Origin: Sipunculus nudus
Lineage: Eukaryota > Annelida > Sipuncula > Golfingiida > Sipunculidae
DNA: 64,000 nt
Assembly (NCBI GenBank): GCA_026874595.1
Contig: CM049307.1
Location: 32,041,862-32,105,861, forward strand
Direction of reading: 5' to 3'
The notes beneath the pieces were generated by a model, which was given only the letters and a program-made list of their open reading frames with translations, ran no database searches and was not told where the DNA came from. This document shows positions 1 to 13,200 of this stretch, one piece after another (position 1 is the first letter of the stretch; each line of letters starts with the position of its first letter). Made by a program: the position numbers and the translations under genes.

Positions 1-744
1 GCTCTAAATTCTATATATTCAGGTATCCTGTACCCTGAAAAATTAAACATACATTAATTTAAAAATGGAAAATTAAGCACATTTGTGATATTTAAGAGAA
101 GGATAGAAAAGTCATGAAAAAATCACAGAACCTGATTGTCTGACTGTTAGAGCGTTGAACATCAACTTATTATGTAATCTCAGAATTTGAAATGAATTCA
201 CCATGCAAGTGTTATTTTGGAAAATGAATCTCATACTTCCCAACCCACTGCGGAAGCTTTAAGACCTAGACTTCAGGACTGCCTTTAAACACTTGTGCGT
301 GGCAGTGCACACTGATCTCAGCAATATATCATATATGAATTATTAGTTATACTAAAAGATCATATCATCATTTTTAGAACATTTAAGCACTATGCTAATA
401 ATTATAAAGTTCACAATTTAAATATAAAAAGGGCCTTAAAAATCAGGGAAAATGGTAAATTCATGCAAATGACAACTCTTTTATCTTTTTCTTTATGTGC
501 AAAGGATTTTATTACTGCCCCCCATGTTTGAAAGTTATTGGAATATTAAATTGTATTGTGCAGAATTTATCTGATTGAGTTCAATGACAAATAAAGGGTT
601 TGGCACCAAATGTACCATTACATGATTTATTTTGGAAGTTTGACTTGTTTGAGATAGTGTTTGTCTTTATTAAAAAAATTTAATATTTTTGGACCAAACA
701 TAAGCACTTTTGGGGCCTTTGGTGATGAAATTTCACATTTGTAG
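1..744. other. Intron upstream of the first visible ABCG2-like exon
   Basis: AT-rich with no frame resembling the ATP-binding part of an ABCG protein on either strand. No repeat family was recognised here. Confidence 0.6.
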
Positions 745-840
745 GGCACCAGATTGAAGCGTATAACAACCCACCAGATTTTTTCCTTGATGTCATCAAC
801 GGTGATTCTACGGCTGTCACTTCAACGCTGGATGAAGCAG
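745..840 (+). CDS. abcg2: ABCG2-like exon a: end of nucleotide-binding domain
   Basis: Acceptor tttgtag, donor cag|gtgtga. Two bases complete a codon from an exon upstream of the window, then HQIEAYNNPPDFF...INGDSTAV is read, the segment just after the H-loop in ABCG2 proteins. It ends in phase 1. The sequence before it (1-744) shows no other exon. Confidence 0.93.
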
Positions 841-3800
841 GTGTGATGAACTCCTCAAAACTCATTCATAAAATCATCTGTGTAATATTGGACTATATGT
901 CAGTCTCATTTGACTTTATACTCTGCCTTTTGGTATGTTGATTCTAGTAGTTTCATCAGCTCCCTGGGCAACATACAGGCAAAGCAGCCATAATATGTAT
1001 TAGAAGGTTATTCATTCTGAATTTGCCTGATAATCATGAACAGTACCCATTCATTTTTGGATCGAGAGAGTGCAACCTCGTGGTAGAGACTTTAGGCTAT
1101 AAGTCAATGAATGGTAGAATGGGATAAATACCCTCAACCTTGCTATCAAAATTCTGGTGCCCCAGCTATTACTCCACACAATATTTATTCATATAATCTA
1201 ATATACATATAAGTATGATTTACTTTTCTAATGGAGACTGCAGTTTTCTGATTTTGCACCTTAATTTTAAAAATCAAATGCTTTTTGAGAGTGGTGGAAC
1301 TAAGTGTGTTCAGATCTGCTCTCAGTGACATGAAATCAGATTGTACACAGGCAGGTGCACACAAACAAGGATTTAGATTTAAAATATATTTAATTCTTTG
1401 CATTAAAATGAATTATTAGAACCTATTGTTTCCTTATGAAAAATGTTTGAAACTAACCTTTTTCCATTTACATTTCATACAGAAACTCTTGGACCTGATC
1501 ATTCAGTCATCGCTAATGGGAATGGACATCTTAGCAAACATGTAACAATGGTGGATACACAGACTGGAGTGATCCAGCAGAATGGATCAATTGAGATGAA
1601 GGGCATAATGCCGAATGGTACATGTGAGTGGTGTTTGTAGTCATTAACCACCCCTCCCCCTTTACTAATGTGGTACATACCCAGTACTGACTGATTAATA
1701 TATCAGTTAACCTAATTGAAATTTCATTCACATCTGCCTAACATTGGTAGTGATCTAATAAGTTGATTTCAAGTACAGTGGAACCCCACCTTGCAACCAC
1801 CCAACAATTATGACTACCCCAAAAGTACACCTCTTTCCTTGGTCCCAATTATATGATCCTGGTAATGTAGAATTTCACAAATGCAACCTTCCCTAAATTA
1901 TGACCACCTCAGACGGTCCCTAGAGTGGTCGTAATTGTGGGGTTCCATTGTATAAATAATGTCATATATGATATAAGAAACAATAATTTCTGACAAATGG
2001 AATTAAATAGCTGGAGTATTAGACATGAGTACATCTGCTTAAATCTGGAGAACTGAAAAATCTGCAGGTTGAAAAAAGTAAGATAAATCTGCTGGATTTA
2101 TTTAATTAAGGTGTCAAACAGAATTTCTAGTTTTGCATTGATAATGAATTTCAAATCAGCCAAAATAGAAATTATTGTTGAATGCTAAAACCTCTGAACC
2201 ACTCAGTATATTTTCACGAAATTCGACTCATGAAATGTTCTACCAAAATACTTTAGAAGTGTTCAAAAATGGGTGACTTTGACCATCAGCTTCAAGGACA
2301 AATCAGCTATAATAGAATTTATTTGTGAATACCATGACTTTTGAAGTAGTGCGTATTTGTATCCGCCAAAATGAAGTTTTGCGGATACTCTGTTTTTGAC
2401 CAGGTTCCGGAGAACTCCTCTGAGACCTAGACTGATTTTTAGCTCAGCTGACTATAAGTCATCTGAGCTATAGTCGTGGTCCATTGTCCGTCGTCCGTCC
2501 GTCTGTCCGTCCGTCCGTCCGTCCGTCCGTCCGTCCGTAGATGTGGCACGTTTTGAAACCGTAAGACCTAGGAATCCAAAATTCAGCATAATGTTAGATG
2601 TCCCCAAGATCTCCTACCAAGCCGAAAACTGGGTCTTTGCGACTTCGTTCCTTTGAGAAATTAAGGAAAAACCTCAATTTTTTATTAAAATCCTATTTTC
2701 ACACTTCAGGACTGCCTAATATCAAAACCACATATCTGTTTTTCCTCATATTTACCATAAAAAATCCTCTATATGGTTCCTATGTACATGCCAGAAATTG
2801 GGTCTGTATTATATAATTTAAAAAAGTTATGGGCCCAAACATAATGCATTTTGTAAATAATCAGGAAAAAAATTTGATCACTTAACACAAAACTTGTTAA
2901 AGCTAAGCACTTTTTTTCCAGTAATATAACTTTTATTAATCAAAATTAAATTGTATACCCAAAATTTGATCAAAATCTTTTAAATTTTTTTAAATATTAG
3001 CAAAAATAAAAAATTGGTACCTTAAACTTTGCCCAACTTTGACCATGGCACGTTTTTTTCCTGTAACTGCTGTGGATTTAATTTTCAAAGCATGTTTTTG
3101 TTAGCATTTCAACTGTTAACATTTAAAATTTGAAACCAGTTGATCAAAAACTGTAGATTTTATTCAAGTTTTCAAGCACCATGTCACATATTGTTTACAT
3201 CAACCTAGTGTTATGCAGTTTGCTAGAGCTCAGCTCCCCAGCTTCAGCTCTAAGTTCCTTAAATTAGGCATACAGTAAGATGTCTCCAAAATCCCCTACC
3301 ATGCCAAGAATTTGGTCACCAGAACTTAATTCCTTCGAGATATTAATGAAAAACTTCATTTTTTCCTTAAAAACCCTTTGTTACACTTCAGGACTGCCTA
3401 GTATCAAAACCACTGATCTGATCATATATAATATACATATTTTTCTATACATTCGCTATGCACATGCCAGAAATGATGTCAGTATTGCGTAATTGTTTTA
3501 AGTTATGTGCCCAAACAAAATTGACTTTGTAAAAAATCAGGAAAAATATTTACTCAGGTTTCATGAAAATTATTGAAGCTAGAGAATTTTTTTTAAGTAT
3601 ATAACTTTGTTTAATTAAGATTCAATTGTATACCCAAAATTAGATCTGTATTTTGTAAATTTTATAAGTTATTAGCATAAACATAAAATCAGTACCTGAA
3701 ATTTTACCCAACTTTGACCATGGCACATTTTTTCCCTGTGAGTACTGTTGATTTAATTTTCTCAGAATGTAAACATAAGTATTTAATGTGTTTAAATCTG

Positions 3801-6800
3801 AAATTTGAAACTAAAAGGTTGAAAATTAGGATAGTTATTGAATTTTATCTTGAGGGTCTATTGTAGTCACTTGCTTTGTTCCAGATGCAGGTAGGCCACT
3901 CCAGGTCACTGGAAGTCAGCTATGCCAGGGTTCCTGATTTGTTTCAGTCACTGGGGGAGATCCCCTGCTGTGACAGGTGTACAATTGTTCTCATATCACA
4001 CCCCCTCCCCCCCCCCATGAATATATAAATATACATTTGTATGCATGATGTGGTGTTACATGACAAGATTGAGATTTATGATGATGCAATTTAGAATTAT
4101 GAATCAACGTTTATATTCAGAAATATATGTTATATTGGAAATGTATACAAATTAAACTTAAAATAAAAAAATGAGGATCTAATACAAACATGTGTTCATT
4201 ATTTTAGAGCCTCAGCAGAATTGGAGATCAGGCTTTGTTTGCCCTGAATGTTTATGCAAAAGTGTTGTTAATCCCATCTCTTCCCCCCCCCCCCCCCCCC
4301 CCCCGGCTGTCATTAATCCTTAGCACCTCACCGTCACCTGTGCACTGGGACATTAGTTAATATTGCCAATGTGTACAATTTTTTCAATTTGAAAGATAAT
4401 TGGATTAGAAAAAATTAAGATCTAATATTGAAACATATTCTTGCCCCAGGAGAATGGAACATAAAGTGATCAGCTCTTGTCTGTCCATCACCTCTCAATT
4501 ATCATTAAATATATATACTAATTATGAAATTTTTCCTTTAAGCACTGTTGAAATAACTTTCATATGCTGTATGTGTATGGATTTAAGCCATTAAAGTCTG
4601 AAATTTGAAAGCAACTTATGTATTCAGATGTGTAATATTGCAGATGAAAAACTTTAAAATATTAAAATATATTATCAGCTTTGTTTGTCTAACAGTCTGT
4701 CTGTCCTTTTTTAAATATTATGTAATTGTGAATGGACTATTTAATCCTGTAAGTATTGTTGAATTAAGTGGAAATCCTATATGTATATACACTATGTTAA
4801 TACAGAGATATTGTAACTCCCATCATTCCAGCCCTCCCCCCCCCCCCAACCACCACCACCAGGTTCTTGCATCTGGGGACTGGAGACATCAGTTATATTT
4901 CAACTGTATACATTTTATAAAATAAAAATACATATATTTAATAATATATATTATGTAAAATAGATCCAATTGAGCAAATGTGTAAACTACTGAACTGTCA
5001 ACAAACTATCCAAAAGCCAGCCAATGATCATGGTAATAATATACATCTTATGTTCACAAACTGCACACATGCTTCAATTTTGACATTAGAGAATGCATGG
5101 TTTGGTCACAAAATATTATTTGCAACAATTTCTCACTCATCAATACAAACCAATCATGTCAACCAGCCATGGCATATATTACCTTTTCATCTTAGACTTG
5201 ATCTCCATTATTATTTTAGATTTTTACCTTCAAGGCCAACTTCAGCTGAGCACAGTGACCCATATTTATAGCACCATGTCTTGAATGTTTACATCAAGTC
5301 ATTGGTTAACAGTGTTCCAGGCTGTTACATAACACCTTCACTCCTTGCCTACTGCTTCTGTGAGTGTCTGGGTCAGGCTGGGTCAGGCAGTAATTACCAG
5401 AGAGCCTTTCTCCTCTCTCTTTCCCTTTCTCTCTTTCTAGCTCTCTTTCTCTCTCTTTCTTTCTCTCTCTCTCACCCCTATGCCTCCCTTCCTCCCTCCA
5501 CCCCATTATGTTGACAGGTACTATAAACCTAATTTATTAGATATATATGTTGATGCAATTAAGAAATGTGAATCAACTGAAATATTCACATATATATGTT
5601 ATACTCTAAATGTATAGTTACATTTTCAAACCTGGAAAAAAATGATGTTACCGTAATGTCTATATCAGTTCGTATCCTTCATTAGTTCGCACACTATAAA
5701 TTTCCTGAATCATATTTTTCTATATTACATATATGAATTCGTACACCAACATACTGTGCCGATATTAGCTATTGCCGGTGACCACCGGCGGTCCGTATGA
5801 ACAGTAATTGTAGCTATGATTAAAACGGCTTTGCATGCGGAGATGAATCAAATGTCTACGCTGTTCACCTGATAACAACACATCTTTATGTCTTAGTGCG
5901 AGGAAGTAACATGATAATTTATCGAAACAATTTTATCAGACTTGCGACTTCATGTATGTGAATAGGAAAAACTGTCGCTTAACTGATACCGATGGGCCAT
6001 CTTTGCTTCAGACTTGTTACAGCATGAATGTGATTTGAACAATAGAACTCGAGGTAAAAAATGTGTCTTAATCGATAATATTTTGTTTACTTAATAATAA
6101 AATAAGAAAGATTTGTAAGTGGGACAAAAATCACATTAGCTGATGATCATATACTAGTTATCCACTTGGGACAAACCTCGCACGGACCGCTGATCACAGG
6201 CATGACCTGGTGCTACAAGACATCAAAGATTAAATGGAGATCGTCAGAGTGCTTTGAACCGCAGCTACAAAGGAAATACCGCTGTCTTCAAGGGTTTTAA
6301 TTTGATAAATCCCGGTTATGTCCGTGAAATAATATATTTTTTTCCCCGTTGTATAAATCTTATTAGAATCTCCCAAATAAAAACTTCCGTGTAATTCGTT
6401 GGTTACTGTGGCCATTTGGTTAAAGGCGCATGAACTGCTTTAGTGTGAACTAAGTGCCCCTGGTTCAAACCTACCCATTTTTTTCCACTTTTATGTTACT
6501 CCCCCGTCCCAGTTTAAAAATATGATAAACATATAATTTTTTTCATTTATTTCTTTCCACTGAAATTACCAAACAGTTAAAATAAACAATTTATTGAAAT
6601 ATATAAATATAAATATAATCTGCTGAGATTACATATTCACGGCTGTAATAAGTTCACTTGCCGCCAGGTGGCACCCCGAATAAATTTCATTAACGCCCTA
6701 AGAAAATCACCATTACCATTTTATTAGGGTGTATTCTGCAATCCATACAAATAATGTTTGTAAATGAATTAAATGTTGCCATGAAGTATTACAAAACAAT

Positions 6801-7205
6801 AGCCCATTTTCTTACCACTAAAGATGCATCGCACCGCTGTAGGCCGTGAGAGACCTCTGGCTGATGATGTTTTCCTTTCATGTCCAAACTGTGAAACACT
6901 TCGTTGCTTGTTTGTTTACCAATAATTTATTTGATGTGTAATATTAAGGTGATCAGTGACTCCTGTCAATTTTGTTTGCACCACAGCCGTGATCAAATAA
7001 ATTTGTTAACATACTAATGAGGTACAAATTTAACAGGCTGGGGTAATGAATTACTGAAGTTCTATTGCCGGTAGCTGGATTTTTGACGATCTTTATGATC
7101 TTTTGTGCCGGTCTGTGGGTTACGAATGTTAAGTCTGTTATTGCCGGCAGTACAGGCCGTCCCGGTTACCCCCGACCGGCGCGGCTAAAACCCTGTATAT
7201 TATAC

Positions 7206-7253
<48 letters not shown>

Positions 7254-10200
7254 CCGGTTTATAAAATGCCAGTTACGGGATAAACTGGATATCTTTTTCG
7301 TCACCAGCAGCGCTCACATATATTCCCGAACAAGTGTTAAATAATAATTAACATGGGAGTTGCCGTACATCATCTATTATCGCCCATCGCCGGTTCTCAG
7401 GTGTCAAACGATCTTCTCTCCTGCAATATTCTAATTTTTCATATTTTACATATAATAATTCACACACTGAGAAAAATAATTATTTTTTCCTGTACGAATT
7501 CAAGTAGACATTACGGTATAAAAAAGGGAATTTATGTAAAAATTGTTCATAATTTCCTGGCTCAGAAGAATGGGAATTAAAATTATTTGCTTCGTTTCTC
7601 TAGCTTTCTTGCCTGTTTTAAATATTTAATAATTATGAATAAACTTTTTTTTTCCTGTAAGCTCTGATTAATTAAATTTCATATCCTGTACGTATATGCA
7701 AGGGTATTGTAACTCCCACCATCCCCTTCCCCCACCCCACTAAGTCCTTGCTCCTTCGCACTGTCAACAATAGTGTTATTGCTATAGCATAAAATTTAAT
7801 AATTTGAAGAAAATATATACAGAGATTCTGTGAGTGTCTGGGTCAGGCTGGGTCAGGCAGTAATTACCAGAGAACCTTTCTCCTCTCTCTTTCCCTTTCT
7901 CTCTTTCTAGCTCTCTTTCTCTCTCTCTCTTTCTCTCTCTCTCACCCCTATGCCTCCCTTCCTCCCTCCACCCCATTATGTTGACAGGTACTATAAACCT
8001 AATTTATTAGATATATATGTTGATGCAATTAAGAAATGTGAATCAACTGAAATATTCACATATATTTGTTATACTCTAAATGTATAGTTACATTTTCAAA
8101 CCTGGAAAAAAATGATGTTATAAAAAAGGGAATTTATGTAAAAATTGTTCATAATTTCCTGGCTCAGAAGAATGGGAATTAAAATTATTTGCTTTGTTTC
8201 TCTAGCTTTCTTGCCTGTTTTAAATATTTAATAATTATGAATAAACTTTTTTTTCCTGTAAGCTCTGATTAATTAAATTTCATATTCTGTACGTATATGC
8301 AAGGGTATTGTAACTCCCACCATCCCCTTCCCCCACCCCACTAAGTCCTTGCTCCTTCGCACTGTCAACAATAGTGCTATTGCTATAGCATAAAATTTAA
8401 TAATTTGAAGAAAATATATACAGAGAGACAGAGGCGTTGTTACTCCCATCGTAACCCCCCCCCCCTCCATCAAGTCCTTCCGCCTGTGGAGTGGGGATTT
8501 TATAGCAACTGTATACATATCATAAAATAGAAAAAACAGTTTAATTAAAGTTTAAATTAAAAAAATTGGATCTCATTAGACAAATGTGTAAAATGTTGAA
8601 CTGTCAACAGCCTGTCAAAAAGGTATCCAATGAAAGCGCAAGGTCAGATCTTAAAATATTATTTGCAACAATTTCTTCAATCATATCAACCAACCATAGC
8701 CTAGATTACCTCTTTCTCTCAGACTTTATCTACATTTCATAATATTTTAGATTTTAACCTTCCAGGTGTTTAAGTACTGTTGAATGCTCCCTCCCTCTCT
8801 CTCTATCTCCTTTTCTCTCTACATCCAACCCTCCTTGCTGCCCACACTGTTTCCTTCTCCGAACCCCATCCCAATGTCAGCCTCAGTAAATGAGAACAAG
8901 TTGAATCAGATATATTCATATTTTTATATATTGTATAACTGTTTGTTGCCTATGTACGTGCCAGAAATTATGTCAATATTGTGTAATATGTAGATGTGGT
9001 GGGCATCAATATAATGTACCTTGTCAAGACCTAAGAGATATCATGTCATACAGTCACAATTCATAAATCCACTCTTCAGCATAGTTAATAATAACATTAT
9101 ATATGTCAAATTGAAATCTTGCGGACTTCTATACACTATAGATCCTTCAACAAATAGCCTTATCATCATTCTACCACTGCTTAGTGTACTGTCATTGCAT
9201 TCATATTTGCTCAAATATATTGCTATTTTCAACAGCTCCCAAATAAATAAAAAATAAACCACTATATTTACTCCATATTAATCCATCAGTCAGGTAATTT
9301 CATACATGATTTACTCGCATATTACATTATATTCCTTTATTATAGCCTAATAGGTCCATGATATTCATAAGGTTTGTCGACTAAATATAGTATCACAATG
9401 GTGATACATTTATAGTTCAATCATGATCAGCTGAGCGTCGTGACCCATAGGTCCCTTGTTTCATAACTTGACCCCATAATCAAGTCACATGTAAACTGGT
9501 GCCTAACCATTTTGTGTTGAGCTCTGACCTTTCCTCTCTGCAGTGCATTTCTCTGTGCCTCTGTTTTCACACATCAATCCACTTACCTTGGACTCATTTG
9601 ACCAATGGAGCTGAAAATTTGCATGAGTGTAGCTTTTGGATAGCTTTATAGCATACTGAAAAAACTGGTGGCGCAACCTGCAACCATTTTTGCACAGCAT
9701 CCATCTGTATGTCTGCCTTGGGTTAAAATCAATCATACATATGCTTTGGTTGGATTTATTCACCTGAATTATTGCATATTTATACATCTTGGATAGCTTT
9801 CTTTTTCAAATAATAGGTGGCGCCACCTACAGTCATGGTTAGGTGGTAGACATCCATGCTAATATGCAACACATTTCACTCTATTTCCCCTTGCCACTCA
9901 ATCCATGCCTCACTTCACCTGTCTCACTCTGATTTTGGATGATACATGTAGTCGCTTGTCGACTAACAGTATTCTAGTTTTTCCTTAAATTTGGTGATTG
10001 GAGGCCCATAGGGATGGGAGACATATATCTGTTTTTGCAATGCAAAAACTACCTCATTCCCAAAGTGGTATACTCTAAGCTGGATTCAAATTTATCACTC
10101 AGTTGTGGGCATCAGGGGAGGCTTCAGTTATATCTTGGCAATTGCAATTAAACATCTACTGGTAGTTTTATTTTTGAATGTGTAATAATTTTCCAATATG

Positions 10201-13200
10201 TCTTGTTAAAGTTTTACTCACCAGTACAGAACTTTCTACTAAGAATCAGCCATCATTTATTCTAATATTTATACTGCCACAGCTCCTATTAATCAGTTGT
10301 TTTTATGGTAACTTAATTTATTGCATCTATTTACCTATCTTGTATGTATGATTTATGTGATTTCTGGCATACTCTTATTAATGAACTGTAGGTATTTCCT
10401 GTTATGAGACGTTCTCATAATGTTCATCTCTGTGATGGATTTATGAGGTTGTTATTACAAGCTGTAATTAAACAAGGTTCATGTGTCCATGTTGACAAAC
10501 CCTGAAACCATGTTACCTAAGATGGTTGGTTGCATATGTGCAAAAGTTTAAAGGTCTTTAGTAGCAAAATGCCCTTTGCAAAATGCTGGTTTGTCTAGCT
10601 TGATGTCAGATGTGCCTGATGAATGTTTTGATTATTAGCTCAGCTGACTATAAGTCATCTGAGCTATAGTCGTGGTCCATTGTCCGTCGTCCGTCTGTCT
10701 GTCCGTCCGTCCGTCCGTCCGTAGATGTGGCACGTTTTGAAACCGTAAGACCTAGGAATCCAAAATTTGGCATAATGTTAGATGTCCCCAAGATCTCCTA
10801 CCAAGCCGAAAACTGGGTCTTTGCGACTTCGTTCTTTTGAGAAATTAAGGAAAAACCTCAATTTTTTATTTAAAACCTATTTTCACACTTCAGGACTGCC
10901 TAATATCAAAACCACTCATCTGTTTTTCCTCATATTTACCATAAATATTCCTCTGTATAGTTCCTATGTACATGCCAGAGATTATGTCTGTATTATTTAA
11001 TTTAAAAAAGTAATGGGCCCAAACAAATTGCATTTTGTAAAAAATCAGGAAAAATATATGATCACTTAACACAAAAAATGTTAAAGCTATCCACCTTTTT
11101 TCCAGTAATATAACTTTAATTAATCAAAATTAAATTGTATACCCAAAATTAGATGAAAATCTTTTAAATTTTTTAAAATATTAATAAAAATAAAAAATTG
11201 GTACCTTAAATTTTGCCCAACTTTGACCATGGCACGTTTTTTTCCTGTAAGTACTGTGGATTTAATTTTCACAGCATGTTTTTGTTTGCATTTCAACTGT
11301 TAACATCAAAAATTTGAAACCAGTTGATCAAAAACTGTAGATTTTAATCAAGTTTTCAAGCACCATGTAACATATTGTTTATATCAAGCTAGTGTTATGC
11401 AGTTTGCAAGAGCTCAGCTCCCCAGCTTCAGCTCTAAGTTCATTAAATTCGGCATACAGTAAGATGTCTCCAAAATCCCCTACCATGCCAAGAATTTGGT
11501 CACTAGGACTTAATACCTTCGAGATATTAATGAAAAACTTCATTTTTCCATTAAAACCCATTGTTACACTTCAAGACTGCCTAATATCAAAACCACTGAT
11601 CTGACTTTAATCATAAATAATAAACATATTTTTCATTCTCTATGCACATGCCAGAATGATGTCAGTATTGCGTAATTATTTTAAGTTATGGGCCCAAACA
11701 TAATGCACTTTGTAAAAAATCGAGAAATATTTACTCCCTTAACAAGGGCATTGCTGAAGCTAGAGATTTTTTTGTCAGGGATGTAACATTATTTAATCAA
11801 GATTCAATTGAATACCCAAAATTAGTTCTGAATTTTTCAAATTTTAGAAGTTATTAGTATAAATATAAAATTAGTACCTTAAATTTTTGCCCAACTGTGA
11901 CCATGGCACGTTTTTTTCCCGTGAGCACTGTTGATTTAATTTTCATATCATGCACACATAAGGATTTCAGCTTTTTAGTTTAGAAAGCTGAAAGAAATTG
12001 GCCAAAAATTGTAGCTTTTATTAATGTTTTTATGAGACCCTGTCAGACTTTGGCGCTCTCCAGCCCCTCTTGAGTCACCTGTATGTTGACCTTGTTGACC
12101 TTTCATCAAATTATGCACGCTTGAGGCGAGAATCCAGGCAGCTTATGGCCAGCCACAGTTGATCCAGGTGTCCAACCCAACTCATCTAGTAGTTTTAACC
12201 AACAACATAACAATAAACAATAAATTAATAAATTTTTATTGGTTTTTAATAACAAATTAAAGAAAAATAGGAAAGGAATTTGTTAGTTTAAAATAACAGG
12301 AAATTAACTTGCAGTTACTGATGATATAAGAATCTTGTATCGATGGGTAGAATGTCACATATTCCAAATAACACCATGCAGTCACCTATGGCATTTTTCA
12401 GTTCAGTTTTAATGATAAAGAAGTAAATCATATTATTCATTACTAATCATTAGGGATCATATGAAGGAAATTAATGATAGACAAAGATGCAGTTGATAAT
12501 ATAAATCTAGATTCCTACTGTGTCTAGTGTGTACATTGATGTGAAATTAGTCCAAAATGAATTTTTTACAGTTATTTTTTAATATAAATAAAAACCATAA
12601 AACCAGGTACTTATGATCATTATTTAAATGTGTGAATTTTGTATATTCTGGATTCTCAACATCATTGTTTGGTGAAAACTGAATAAATACCAGACATGGT
12701 GCGAATACTTTGTAATTGTATTTAAATACGAATATGATTATGTACTCCATTATAAAATTTCTTGCATAAAGAATGGGAATTCAGGTAAAAATGAAGGTAT
12801 ATGAATACTCGTGCAAATACTTTCAAAATGTATTCATGAATGCATTCATGAATATTTTCTTTAATATTATTTTAATAATCATATCAGTTATATTTCATTT
12901 TAAAAAAATCATGATTCTCTTATTATTTTTAATAAAAATTATATTTGGGACAATATTTGTAATTTTTTTTAATAAATAGTTAAACTCTTATATTATATGT
13001 TCTGCTTATAAGTTATATGGCCAAGTCAAAATCTGTGTGACAATAGTACTCCATTTGTTAATAAAATAAATTAAATCAATCCTCTTCCCTGTCTCCAAAG
13101 GTACTATCAAAATCATACATAAGCTAAACAACAACAACTCATAATACAGCTTATATTTATTACCACACAAAACCAGCATGTGCCTCATTTCTAAATAATA

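Larger units (their letters stand above)
2439..9460 (+). mobile_element. Family H element, copy A (with internal insertion and duplication)
   Basis: Starts TTAGCTCAGCTGACT, whose first arm pairs with AGTCATCTGAGCTA to form a hairpin, followed by a (GTCC)n microsatellite at about 2488-2538. Ends CAGCTGAGCG then CCCATAGGTCCCTTGTT. GCTCAGCTG occurs near both ends in inverted orientation. Contains two diverged internal repeats (about 2547-3230 and 3232-3900), a TC-rich tract and several poly-C runs. No helicase, Rep or transposase frame. After removing the nested element and one 602-bp duplicate it matches copy B at 38458-43039 almost base for base. Built like a non-autonomous Helentron-type element (inference). 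Confidence 0.8.
2356..9978. mobile_element. Family F element (outer shell), split by a family H insertion
   Basis: The left piece (2356-2438) starts with a GTATCCGCC/GCGGATAC hairpin and ends in the CCGGAGAACTCCTC motif. The right piece (9461-9978) continues with the sequence that follows this motif in the uninterrupted copy at 55459-56361 (reverse strand), including CACATGT.AACT, the CTGACCTTTCCTCTCTGC block, GGTGGCGCCACCT and the TAGTCG/CGACTA hairpin end. The element is therefore one copy cut by the family H element at 2439-9460. Confidence 0.75.

Noticed and set aside
2598-5514. Open frames of 60-106 codons in family H copy A (also in copies B and C)
   Set aside because: They recur because the element recurs. 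The two MSP(R/K)SPT-type frames are the same internal repeat. Frames are broken or shifted between copies and no known domain is seen.
2439-9460. Family H as a classical Helitron
   Set aside because: No 5' TC end and no Rep/helicase frame; only a hairpin and CTAA-like end resemble Helitrons, so a Helentron-type label is kept as inference.
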